Source: Planctomicrobium sp.
GTDB lineage: Bacteria > Planctomycetota > Planctomycetia > Planctomycetales > Planctomycetaceae
Direction of reading: 5' to 3'
NCBI GenBank assembly: GCA_018659505.1
Contig: JABJMI010000061.1
Span: 1 to 15,519 of the forward strand
DNA length: 15,519 nt
The notes beneath the pieces were generated by a model. That model ran no database searches, was not told the DNA's origin, and saw nothing but the letters and a program-made list of their open reading frames with translations. A program made the position numbers and the translations under genes. The stretch's first letter is position 1, and every line of letters begins with the position of its first letter. Below are positions 1 through 6,396 of the stretch, piece after piece.

Positions 1-507
1 CATGTCGAGCTTGTCTCCTCTTACACTGATGTACTTCAGATCGGTGCCCGAAACATGCAGAACTACCATCTTCTGCAAGCGGTCGGAGAAGTTCGCAAAC
101 CAGTTCTCCTCAAGCGTGGAGCCTCTGCCACCATGGATGAATTCCTCTTGGCAGCGGAGTACATCCTCGACCAAGGAAATCAGGAAGTCGCTCTTTGCGA
201 ACGTGGTGTTCGTACATTCGAGACGCACACTCGCTTCACGCTTCCGCTTGCCTCTGTTCCTTACCTGAAAGAGAGAACCCACCTGCCGATCGTAATTGAT
301 CCAAGTCACGGAACGGGAGTCGCATCGTTAGTAACGCCAATGTGTACAGCCGCAATTGCAGCTGGTGCCGATGGGTTGATCATCGAAGTTCACCCCGATC
401 CTAAAAACGCCGCCAGCGACGGAGCACAATCTCTGACACCTGAAGCATTCGAAAAAGCGATGACACTCTGCCGTAAAGTCGCGAATGCCTTAGACCTGAA
501 GATATGA
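1..507 (+). CDS. aroF: DAHP synthase (3-deoxy-7-phosphoheptulonate synthase), 3' part
   Basis: This is the C-terminal 168 codons of a gene that begins before the window; the reading frame is open from base 1. The enzyme condenses phosphoenolpyruvate and erythrose 4-phosphate, the first step of the shikimate pathway for aromatic amino acids, in the cytoplasm. Visible family motifs are IGARNMQN (near bases 49-72), KPVLLKRG with a following AT..E (97-141), CERGVRTFE (196-222), the phosphate- and metal-site motif DPSHGTG (298-318) and EVHPDP (385-402), followed by SDGAQSL. These match the type I-beta (KDO8P-synthase-like, Bacillus/Thermotoga-type) family. No regulatory ACT or chorismate mutase domain follows, because the chain stops soon after the barrel; an N-terminal extension cannot be excluded. 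The next gene starts 163 bp on with its own candidate promoter, so the two are probably not one operon. The family call is firm; the symbol is the usual one for this family. Confidence 0.93.
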   Translation, partial: HVELVSSYTDVLQIGARNMQNYHLLQAVGEVRKPVLLKRGASATMDEFLLAAEYILDQGNQEVALCERGVRTFETHTRFTLPLASVPYLKERTHLPIVIDPSHGTGVASLVTPMCTAAIAAGADGLIIEVHPDPKNAASDGAQSLTPEAFEKAMTLCRKVANALDLKI

Positions 508-550
508 GAAATGATCGAATGAAGTCGATGCCGTGCGAACATTTGCTCGT

Positions 551-578
551 TTGACGCATTTGAATTTTCATCTACACT
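551..578 (+). promoter_or_regulatory. candidate sigma70 promoter of the diadenylate cyclase gene
   Basis: A -35 box TTGACG (551-556; 5 of 6 consensus) is followed after 16 bp by a -10 box TACACT (573-578; 4 of 6). It would start transcription near 585 and give a leader of about 85 nt that contains the stem-loop at 609-645. It is placed correctly between the end of the DAHP synthase gene and the cyclase start. This is consensus matching by eye only. Confidence 0.42.
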
Positions 579-608
579 GCATAGGCTTCCCCCCACTTAT
601 GCCTCCAT

Positions 609-645
609 GGATGAATTGCCCTCCATCTGAGACGGCAATGCATCC
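609..645 (+). promoter_or_regulatory. stem-loop in the leader of the diadenylate cyclase gene
   Basis: GGATGAATTGCC (609-620) pairs with GGCAATGCATCC (634-645) at 11 of 12 positions around a 13-nt loop. It ends 24 nt before the start codon. No T-run follows, so it is not an intrinsic terminator. It could be a cis-acting RNA element or a DNA operator. It has no resemblance that I recognise to the ydaO/yuaA c-di-AMP riboswitch, which is much larger. Confidence 0.45.
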
Positions 646-669
646 GTACTAACCCCAAGGTATCGAAGT

Positions 670-1596
670 ATGCCTCGTGTAGACCTTCCGCAGTCACTGG
701 AAAGCTTATTGAAAGCTGCGCGAAGAGTTTCGAACGAGGCGGAGTGCAAGGCAGCGATTCTATTAGCTGAAGTCGAGTTTGATTTCACCGAAGTTAAAAA
801 ATTATTGAGGGGGATTCCGCTAATTGTTGCCTCGCATCTTCCAGATGTGCAGGAGGCGATTCGCGAAGATGGAGTCACTTTGGTTCCGCTGAACCAGGAA
901 CCACAAACCCGACAGGTTCAACTGAGTCAGGCACTGTTGGAAGCGATCGCTGACGATTTGGTTCAGACCGGAGACCGGGTTGTCGCGATCTATTCCGGTT
1001 TCGAACGGGAGAACCTGGATACCCTCAGTGTCATCAATCTCAGCGAACATCTGGCAAGACTAACAACGCGAGACCTTCAGCGATTAGAGACGCAAGTTCC
1101 GCTGTTGACGCTTCGGAAGGTTGTTGACCTCGCGGTCGAAATCGGTCGAGAAGGTCGCGAAGCCAAGAAAGTCGGCACAATTTTTGTAGTCGGAAATCAC
1201 CGCAAAGTCTTGGACATGTCACATGAAGGGATTCACGATCCCTTCCGAGGCTACGCCAAAAAAGAGAAGATGATCACCAGCCCACGTGTCCGCGAGAGCA
1301 TCAAAGAGATCGCTCAAATCGATGGAGCGTTTATCATTTCCTCTGACGGATGTGTAATGGGATCTGGAAGAATTCTCGATGCACCGGCAGAAGAATTGAC
1401 TCTCTCGAAGGGTCTCGGTTCACGCCACTGGGCAGCCGCAGCGATCTCTAAAGGCACAAACGCCATCGCCATCGCTGTCTCCGAATCAACAGGCACCGTT
1501 CGCCTCTTCCAAGACGGTGTCGTCGTCCTCCGCATCGAACCAATGCTACAAGCCATGAAATGGCAAGACGTCGACATCGAGCCCCCGGCTGAGTGA
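670..1596 (+). CDS. diadenylate cyclase, DacZ-like (DisA_N domain), c-di-AMP synthesis
   Basis: The protein (308 aa) should make the second messenger c-di-AMP from two ATP. The C-terminal third is a DAC (DisA_N) domain: DGA at residues 218-220, GSG with RILDAP (231-239), GLGSRHW (248-254) and SESTG (271-275). The usual RHR triplet reads RHW here. The N-terminal half (about 25-125), with AAILLAEVEFDF and GDRVVAIYSG, resembles the C-terminal alpha/beta domain of pyruvate kinase. That pairing is the layout described for archaeal DacZ (CdaZ) enzymes rather than bacterial DisA, CdaA or CdaS. No transmembrane segment is visible, so it is probably cytoplasmic. The ATG at 670 has AAGG (657-660) 9 nt upstream and lies near the N-terminus expected for the domain. 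The start and the family are fairly secure; activity with the RHW variant is inference. Confidence 0.85.
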   Translation: MPRVDLPQSLESLLKAARRVSNEAECKAAILLAEVEFDFTEVKKLLRGIPLIVASHLPDVQEAIREDGVTLVPLNQEPQTRQVQLSQALLEAIADDLVQTGDRVVAIYSGFERENLDTLSVINLSEHLARLTTRDLQRLETQVPLLTLRKVVDLAVEIGREGREAKKVGTIFVVGNHRKVLDMSHEGIHDPFRGYAKKEKMITSPRVRESIKEIAQIDGAFIISSDGCVMGSGRILDAPAEELTLSKGLGSRHWAAAAISKGTNAIAIAVSESTGTVRLFQDGVVVLRIEPMLQAMKWQDVDIEPPAE

Positions 1597-1740
1597 TTGC
1601 TTCTTACGTCCAAGCAATATAGCAGAACACACGAACGATGGTTTTTACGGACCGCATTGCTTTACAGGTCACATCAGTTTAGATGCTCATGTTTGGCTCT
1701 CTTTTCAGTCCTCCATACTTCCTTTGCCGTCGCTGCTTGA

Positions 1741-3072
1741 TTAAGAAGGCAACTTTTCTGTTGGCGTGAACCACCATTCGCGACTATGCTTGTGTTTGGT
1801 CAAAAATCCCTTCGCTTCCAGATCGAAAAGATCAGACCTAGCAGTCGCCTTTGTAACGTTGTGACTTCCGGCGTGCTGAGCAATTGTGTAGACATTCCCT
1901 TTGTGCTTAATAGCATCATAAATCAGATCGGTCTGCCTGTGATTGAGTTCACTGGAATATCCGGCAACAATATCTACAGCCTCTTTGAGCTCTTCTTGTT
2001 GCTTGGCAATATACTCATGGAGCTCTGTAATTGCTCTCAGGATGACGTGCATGTGATAGTGGCAAAAATAAGTTAGGTCAGCGTCATCGGTTTCTGTGTA
2101 AAGGTAAGCGCGGGCATATTTGATTGGACCATCCAGAAAGATTCTGGAAATCGGTAAGAACTCAAAAATCCAATAACCTTGTTTTAGCATATACCAGTAG
2201 AAAATCGCCCTCGCAGTCCTGCCATTTCCGTCAATGAAAGGGTGGACAAATCCAATTGCAAAGTGCAGTGCAATTGCTTTCACGACAGGATGAATAAACG
2301 GCTTTGACTTTTCGTTTGCGAAATCGCAGATTTCTTCGACTCTCCACTCGACGCTAAAATGGTCTGGAGGTTCGTGTAGAACTTCTCCTGTCATCCGTTC
2401 TTCAACCACAATCTTGTCGTCGCCCGGTTGTCTAAAGCGTCCTTCATGCGATTCATCAGACAATGTCGACTTCGTGATAATCCCTTGTATGTGACAAAGA
2501 AGCTCTGGAGTGAGTTTTTCTTTTTTCAGTTCTCTTATTTCTTGAATCGCCAAGTAATTATTCAAGATCATTCTTTGCGAACGATCTTTGGGCTTGCGGT
2601 TTGTCTGCAAAAATTTTTTTGCCACCTCGCGGGTTGTTGTTGCTCCTTCAAGTTGGCTGGAAGCAATGGCTTCTTCCATCAATGAATTGAACAGGTATTT
2701 TTCGTCGTCATCAGCGACACCGAACGGCGAGGACGTACTTATCGATCCTCCAGCCTGCTGGTCAATCTGGTGTAGCCACTCTTGGTGCTGTGGCGGTGTC
2801 CAGTATGAAAGTTCAGTCTCGGAATCGTAGAAAGCAATCGGTATCTTTCGCATGTGAGGCACTCGTGAGAGAGCAACGAGTCCCCATGCCGCAATTGGGG
2901 ACATCCCTTCCGGCATTGGATGGTGTCGGAATTTGTCCCAATGTAGGTATTTGTCATTCGTGCGTCGGAGAAAGCTGACAACATCATCATTGCTGCTTCG
3001 ATCAAGTAAGTCTTGTTCAGTTAGTTGCGAAATACATTTTTGCAAGGTGGGTGGTATTTTAGGTCTTCGCAT
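1741..3072 (-). CDS. Fic family protein (AMPylase-like) with C-terminal winged helix
   Basis: The protein has 443 aa from the ATG at 3072. Fic proteins transfer AMP or another phosphate-containing group from a nucleotide to target side chains. The core motif HPFIDGNGRTAR is complete at residues 277-288, with the catalytic His277 and the phosphate-binding GNGR. Upstream, SSQLEG (138-143) fits the (S/T)xxxE(G/N) inhibitory helix, so this is a class II, self-inhibited Fic. The likely target-clamping flap is near GRFRQPGDDKIVV (211-223). The last 60 or so residues look like a winged helix-turn-helix, suggesting DNA binding and autoregulation. The longer frame starts with TTG at 3099, but this falls inside a TATAAT-like box; the ATG at 3072 has GAG 6 nt upstream. 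No antitoxin-like partner gene is adjacent. The target is unknown. Confidence 0.9.
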   Translation of the reverse strand: MRRPKIPPTLQKCISQLTEQDLLDRSSNDDVVSFLRRTNDKYLHWDKFRHHPMPEGMSPIAAWGLVALSRVPHMRKIPIAFYDSETELSYWTPPQHQEWLHQIDQQAGGSISTSSPFGVADDDEKYLFNSLMEEAIASSQLEGATTTREVAKKFLQTNRKPKDRSQRMILNNYLAIQEIRELKKEKLTPELLCHIQGIITKSTLSDESHEGRFRQPGDDKIVVEERMTGEVLHEPPDHFSVEWRVEEICDFANEKSKPFIHPVVKAIALHFAIGFVHPFIDGNGRTARAIFYWYMLKQGYWIFEFLPISRIFLDGPIKYARAYLYTETDDADLTYFCHYHMHVILRAITELHEYIAKQQEELKEAVDIVAGYSSELNHRQTDLIYDAIKHKGNVYTIAQHAGSHNVTKATARSDLFDLEAKGFLTKHKHSREWWFTPTEKLPS

Positions 3073-3181
3073 GTCATTCTCGTAAACTTCATGTGTCAAT
3101 TATATGTCATTTTTAATACAACTGACATATAAGTCAAGCGATTATATGTTAGTCCTGACACTCATTGACACATAATTGACA
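3072..3181. promoter_or_regulatory. cluster of TGTCA/TGACA sites upstream of the Fic gene, probable operator and promoter
   Basis: Six pentamers lie upstream of the Fic start: TGTCA at 3094 and 3105, and TGACA at 3123, 3156, 3166 and 3177; a seventh (TGTCA at 3072) touches the start codon. Two 16-bp units, 3094-3109 and 3166-3181, are inverted copies of each other (15 of 16 bases) and each holds two pentamers 11 bp apart, about one helical turn. A perfect 9-bp inverted repeat, TATATGTCA (3101-3109) and TGACATATA (3123-3131), lies inside. Two minus-strand TATAAT boxes are at 3099-3104 and 3141-3146. The simplest reading is an autoregulatory operator bound by the Fic protein's own winged helix; that is inference. 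Confidence 0.6.
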
Positions 3182-3448
3182 TTTAGGGACATAGTCATGC
3201 CCCATTGATTCAAGTGGTGATCATTTGAGTAGTGGCAGAATTGTAAGCTCGACAATCAAAGCAATACTGAGTTACGCAGAAGGCTAACCCAACCCATCCT
3301 GGCTAAGTTGTCTCGAAGAACTCATAAATCAATGTTAAATTCGATTCCATTGAATTATATTTCAAGATTTCCTTGCCGATTTCCGAAATAGATTAAAGCG
3401 GTCTTTATCAGTATCGTTTCTTTCGTGGGTTCATTAGAGATTGATAAA
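3182..3448. other. intergenic stretch between the TGTCA cluster and the lipoprotein gene
   Basis: This is the right-hand part of a 376-bp gap between the divergent Fic and lipoprotein starts. It is AT-rich and holds no convincing ORF. A short dyad AATTC/GAATT is visible near 3343-3355. I found no promoter with good boxes for the lipoprotein gene. Confidence 0.5.
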
Positions 3449-3655
3449 ATGAAGCGTCCCGGATTGATTATTTGCTTACTTACTATTCAGTTAATGCTTC
3501 CCGGTTGCAGTTGGCTCGATGTCCTTTTGCCAGAAGGTTTTGGTCCAGGTTATGCTATAGATGGCGATGAATTCGGTACCGGACGTCAAGCCATTTTCCC
3601 TCGAAACGATCACAAATACTGGAACGGAGAACCAATGGACCTCAGAAGCAAGTGA
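3449..3655 (+). CDS. small lipoprotein of unknown function
   Basis: This short protein (68 aa) has a clear lipoprotein signal: MKRP, a hydrophobic stretch (residues 5-16) and the lipobox LPGC ending at Cys20. It should be exported by Sec, lipidated and anchored in a membrane. The mature part has only 49 residues, is rich in Gly, Asp and aromatic residues and shows no domain that I recognise. An in-frame GTG at 3425 would add eight residues before the signal, but the ATG at 3449 puts a Lys-Arg pair at the N-terminus as expected of a signal peptide, so I prefer it. Its end is 47 bp from the convergent DUF2064 transferase. The signal peptide makes it likely to be a real gene despite its size; its function cannot be told. 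Confidence 0.72.
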   Translation: MKRPGLIICLLTIQLMLPGCSWLDVLLPEGFGPGYAIDGDEFGTGRQAIFPRNDHKYWNGEPMDLRSK

Positions 3656-3702
3656 TGGAACATACAACTGCTGTTTGTTGCACAAGCGGTGACTGTCCCA
3701 GC

Positions 3703-4392
3703 CTACCTTGCTTCCTGCGAGAAAATAATCTCTAACACTTTCTTGGTATGGAGCAATTGTTCTACCTCAGTTCCCGAAAGTTCCAACGCGTTGAGATGGC
3801 CTCGCAGGAACATTACATCTTCCAAGCTGTCGATATCGTACCAGGGGGTGAGTAACCCGACTGAGGACTTAGTCTCTCTGAGTCGCTCTATCGTTTGTTG
3901 CAAGACATTGGGTTCGCTCCAATTGATTCCTTCGAACATCTCAGAAACAGGCTTCGACTGCCCAACTAAATAGTATCCGCCATCTACTGCTGGTCCGATT
4001 ACGACATCATTCTCTTTCAGAAGTTCGAATGCTTCTTCAACAAGTCTTGCAGGCAGTGTTGGACTGTCGGAGCCGACAATCACCACCGGATTTCCTGGAG
4101 TGAGATAATGCTTGAAGAATTGCCCCATACGACTCCCCAGATCGGTTTCCGGTTGTTGCCATAATACTTGATTCCCATTTGACAAGTTTTGAAAGTATTG
4201 TTGGGCATTTGGCGTTGAAGGAGCGTATGCGAAGACCGATTCAATCTTCGAAAGCGAATTGACCGTCTCGGTAAAGTCTGCCAAGAAGGCTTCATAGAGC
4301 TGAGCTGAGAGCTCTTCACCAATCTGTTTGCCAAGTCGAGTTTTGACTTTCCCCGGTAGAGGCTCTTTCACAAAAACGCCCAGTGTCGCCAT
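3703..4392 (-). CDS. DUF2064 / TIGR04282 family GT-A transferase
   Basis: This protein (229 aa) has the GT-A nucleotidyl/glycosyltransferase fold of the DUF2064 family. Visible motifs are the N-terminal VKEPLPGKVKTRL (residues 8-20; nucleotide-binding loop type), GSDSPTLP (107-114, the expected metal-binding acidic motif), GPAVDGGYYLVG (133-144) and WYDID (194-198). Members are often annotated as arsenosugar biosynthesis glycosyltransferases (TIGR04282), but that role depends on neighbours such as a radical-SAM ArsS-like enzyme, and none is present here, so the substrate is open. The frame extends back to a TTG at 4476, but the ATG at 4392 has GGGAG (4401-4405) 8 nt upstream and is directly followed by the family's N-terminal strand, so I chose it. 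It converges with the lipoprotein gene. Confidence 0.88.
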   Translation of the reverse strand: MATLGVFVKEPLPGKVKTRLGKQIGEELSAQLYEAFLADFTETVNSLSKIESVFAYAPSTPNAQQYFQNLSNGNQVLWQQPETDLGSRMGQFFKHYLTPGNPVVIVGSDSPTLPARLVEEAFELLKENDVVIGPAVDGGYYLVGQSKPVSEMFEGINWSEPNVLQQTIERLRETKSSVGLLTPWYDIDSLEDVMFLRGHLNALELSGTEVEQLLHTKKVLEIIFSQEAR

Positions 4393-4751
4393 ATATAGTT
4401 CTCCCGTGTTGATGCTCACAACTCTTTTGATTTTCCAAAAGGATATCAATTCTGGAAGTGAACATGAATCATTCAATAAGTGTCTACCTGAAAAGATTGT
4501 GCAATAGGAAACGATCAGAGATGCCCCTCATCCTAACCTTCTCACAATAGCAATGTCCTGTGAGACAATATCCGTCGATGATGGGGAGAAGGGACTATCG
4601 CCTCGCTTCGCTCGCTGGAATACGTTGGAATTTTTTGATCCAATTTCAGCAAGATTGAGGACTTCCCCTGAGCCACTTAGAGTAGGCGATCGATGCAGAA
4701 TTCGATAACGTGTTTCTGAATCGAAACAAAGTATCAATGCCGGAGTGAAAC
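4393..4751. other. intergenic region between the divergent DUF2064 transferase and murJ
   Basis: No convincing gene lies here. It contains the palindromic element at 4524-4595 and a weak murJ promoter candidate: TTGAGG (4655-4660), a 17-bp spacer and TAGAGT (4678-4683), 8 of 12 consensus bases. The Shine-Dalgarno sites of both flanking genes lie at its ends. Confidence 0.5.
4524..4595. repeat. palindromic dispersed-repeat-like element
   Basis: CCTTCTC (4537-4543) is the inverse of GAGAAGG (4586-4592), and nested inside are CTCACA (4541-4546) and TGTGAG (4559-4564). The wording, CCCCTCATCC on the left and GGGGAGAAGGGAC on the right, resembles a class of short palindromes scattered between genes in many bacterial genomes. 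That resemblance is from memory. Only one copy is in this window. Confidence 0.5.
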
Positions 4752-6395
4752 ATGCCATCCGAGGAGCAGGAATTAACACTTGAAGCTCCTGTTCAAGAGA
4801 CAAAGAATGGTCTTGTCAGAAACTTACGGACTGTCGGCTTGGCAACTCTCTTAAGTCGCTTGCTAGGGCTCGCTCGTGATATCTCTATGGCAACCCTGTT
4901 CGGGGCGGGGACCACGCTGGATGTTTTTATCGTTGCGTTTCGCTTACCAAACTTAACACGGCAACTGTTCGGCGAAGGGGCACTCACAACTGCTTTTCTG
5001 CCAGTGTTCATACGGGAGCAAACTGAACGCAGTTCAGCCGCTGCGCGTGCGACTTTAACATCTGTTGCGATCGCTTTGGCGTCGTTTCTTTCTCTCATCG
5101 TAATCCTCAGTGAAGCGATGATCGCCTGGGCTTTATTCTCATTTGAACTCAGTGAATCATTCACCTTAATGTTGCAACTACTTGCAATCATGTTGCCATA
5201 CATGATCTTTATTTGTTGTGCAGCTTTAATCTCCGCTGCGCTCCATGCGCTGAAAGTATTTCTTTGGCCGGCGTTGGTACCTGTGGTGCTCAATGTTATT
5301 TGGTTGACGGGTGTTCTAATTGCATTCATGGTCACTCAAGATGAGAACTTACGAATCAGAATTGTTGCGATAACAATTACAGTCGCTGGTGTTTTTCAAT
5401 GTCTGCTCCCGTTTTATATGTTACATAGAATGAAGATGGGGCTGAGCAGAAACTGGAGAACTGGCTGGGCGAAAGTCAGCGAAGTGATACTGACAATGCT
5501 TCCAGTTGTTGCGGGTCTGGCAGTCATTCAAGTCAATGTCATTCTGGATAGTATTATGGCGTGGGGGCTTGCAGTTCCAGAAGGAGGAGGCGTTGCTCCA
5601 TCCGCGAGCTTGGGGATTGAAGGTTTTCTCTCAGCAGGCACAGCGACGGGACTCTACATCGGGCAGCGAATGTATCAATTCCCCTTAGGTGTTTTTGGAA
5701 TCGCTCTGGGAACTGTCCTTTTCCCATTGCTGACTCAACATGCACAATCAGGAGAGATCGCTGCATTGCGGAAGGACCTGTCTAAAGGGTTACGATTGAC
5801 GATTGCCATCGCGTTGCCTGCAAGTGCCGGCTTATTCCTGCTTGCTTCGCCGCTAACCAACTTGTTATTTCGCCACGGTGAATTTACTCAGGAAGATTCC
5901 ATGCTCACTGCGAACATGATTGCTACATATGGATGCGGAGTCTGGGCATATATCGGACTGACGGTTCTCAACCGCGCCTTCTACGCTACCGGAGATCGCA
6001 TGACTCCCATGCGGTTGGGAGTCATCGCCCTTGTTTTTAATTTGATCATGAACATCGCGCTTGTCATTCCGCTCAAAGGAGTCGGCTTAGCTCTGGGAAG
6101 TGTTCTGGCAGCGGCGACACAATTGACTCTGACCACTTGGAAGATCAATCAGCAGATTGGTTCTCTCCATTGGGATGAAATCAGGCGAACGCTCATTCAA
6201 ACTCTCATTGCGACGGCGACTATGGTTGTAGCCTGCCTGACAGTTCTAAGCACTCTGGATTTCGGCGACACGATGGCTTCACGCTTTCTCGAATTGATGC
6301 TGCCACTGATAGCCGGAGCCTTCAGCTATTGGTTCGTTGCCAAACTGCTGGGGATGTCGGAAGTTGAAGAACTCCTTAAAAGAGAGCGAGGTTAA
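4752..6395 (+). CDS. murJ: lipid II flippase MurJ
   Basis: This MOP-superfamily membrane protein (547 aa; family usually 500-540) flips lipid II across the inner membrane for peptidoglycan synthesis. The N-terminus carries the MurJ signature: SRLLGLARD (35-43), GAG near 51-53, D57, then RLPNLTR (64-70) and FGEGALTTAFLP. By alignment with E. coli MurJ, R36, R42, D57 and R70 correspond to R18, R24, D39 and R52. QRMYQFP (305-311) carries R306, matching the essential R270. About a dozen or more hydrophobic segments follow throughout. Compared with E. coli there seem to be some 20 extra residues, rich in Gly and Ala, between TM7 and R306 (about 271-300). The start has GGAG (4742-4745) 6 nt upstream. 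The next gene begins one base after the stop. Confidence 0.95.
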   Translation: MPSEEQELTLEAPVQETKNGLVRNLRTVGLATLLSRLLGLARDISMATLFGAGTTLDVFIVAFRLPNLTRQLFGEGALTTAFLPVFIREQTERSSAAARATLTSVAIALASFLSLIVILSEAMIAWALFSFELSESFTLMLQLLAIMLPYMIFICCAALISAALHALKVFLWPALVPVVLNVIWLTGVLIAFMVTQDENLRIRIVAITITVAGVFQCLLPFYMLHRMKMGLSRNWRTGWAKVSEVILTMLPVVAGLAVIQVNVILDSIMAWGLAVPEGGGVAPSASLGIEGFLSAGTATGLYIGQRMYQFPLGVFGIALGTVLFPLLTQHAQSGEIAALRKDLSKGLRLTIAIALPASAGLFLLASPLTNLLFRHGEFTQEDSMLTANMIATYGCGVWAYIGLTVLNRAFYATGDRMTPMRLGVIALVFNLIMNIALVIPLKGVGLALGSVLAAATQLTLTTWKINQQIGSLHWDEIRRTLIQTLIATATMVVACLTVLSTLDFGDTMASRFLELMLPLIAGAFSYWFVAKLLGMSEVEELLKRERG

Positions 6396-6396
6396 T

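Noticed and set aside
131..617. Shared CCATGGATGAATT word in the DAHP synthase gene and in the cyclase leader
   Set aside because: A 13-mer within coding sequence and a leader, with no similarity beyond it, is probably coincidence.
1596..1618. Hairpin ATTGCTT/AAGCAAT just after the cyclase gene as a terminator
   Set aside because: The stem is only 7 bp, is AT-rich and has no T-run behind it on either strand.
3073..3099. TTG start at 3099 for the Fic gene
   Set aside because: It overlaps a TATAAT-like box and the TGTCA array; the ATG at 3072 has a better-placed ribosome site.
4393..4476. N-terminal extension of the DUF2064 transferase from a TTG at 4476
   Set aside because: The ATG at 4392 has a strong Shine-Dalgarno and starts exactly at the family's conserved N-terminal strand.
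4528..4803. Minus-strand frame of 91 codons across the murJ start
   Set aside because: It covers the palindromic element and the murJ 5' end, has no recognisable domain and no ribosome site.
6337..6396. Longer start of the dihydroorotate dehydrogenase family gene inside murJ
   Set aside because: The extra 20 residues are murJ read in another frame; the ATG at 6397 has a good Shine-Dalgarno.
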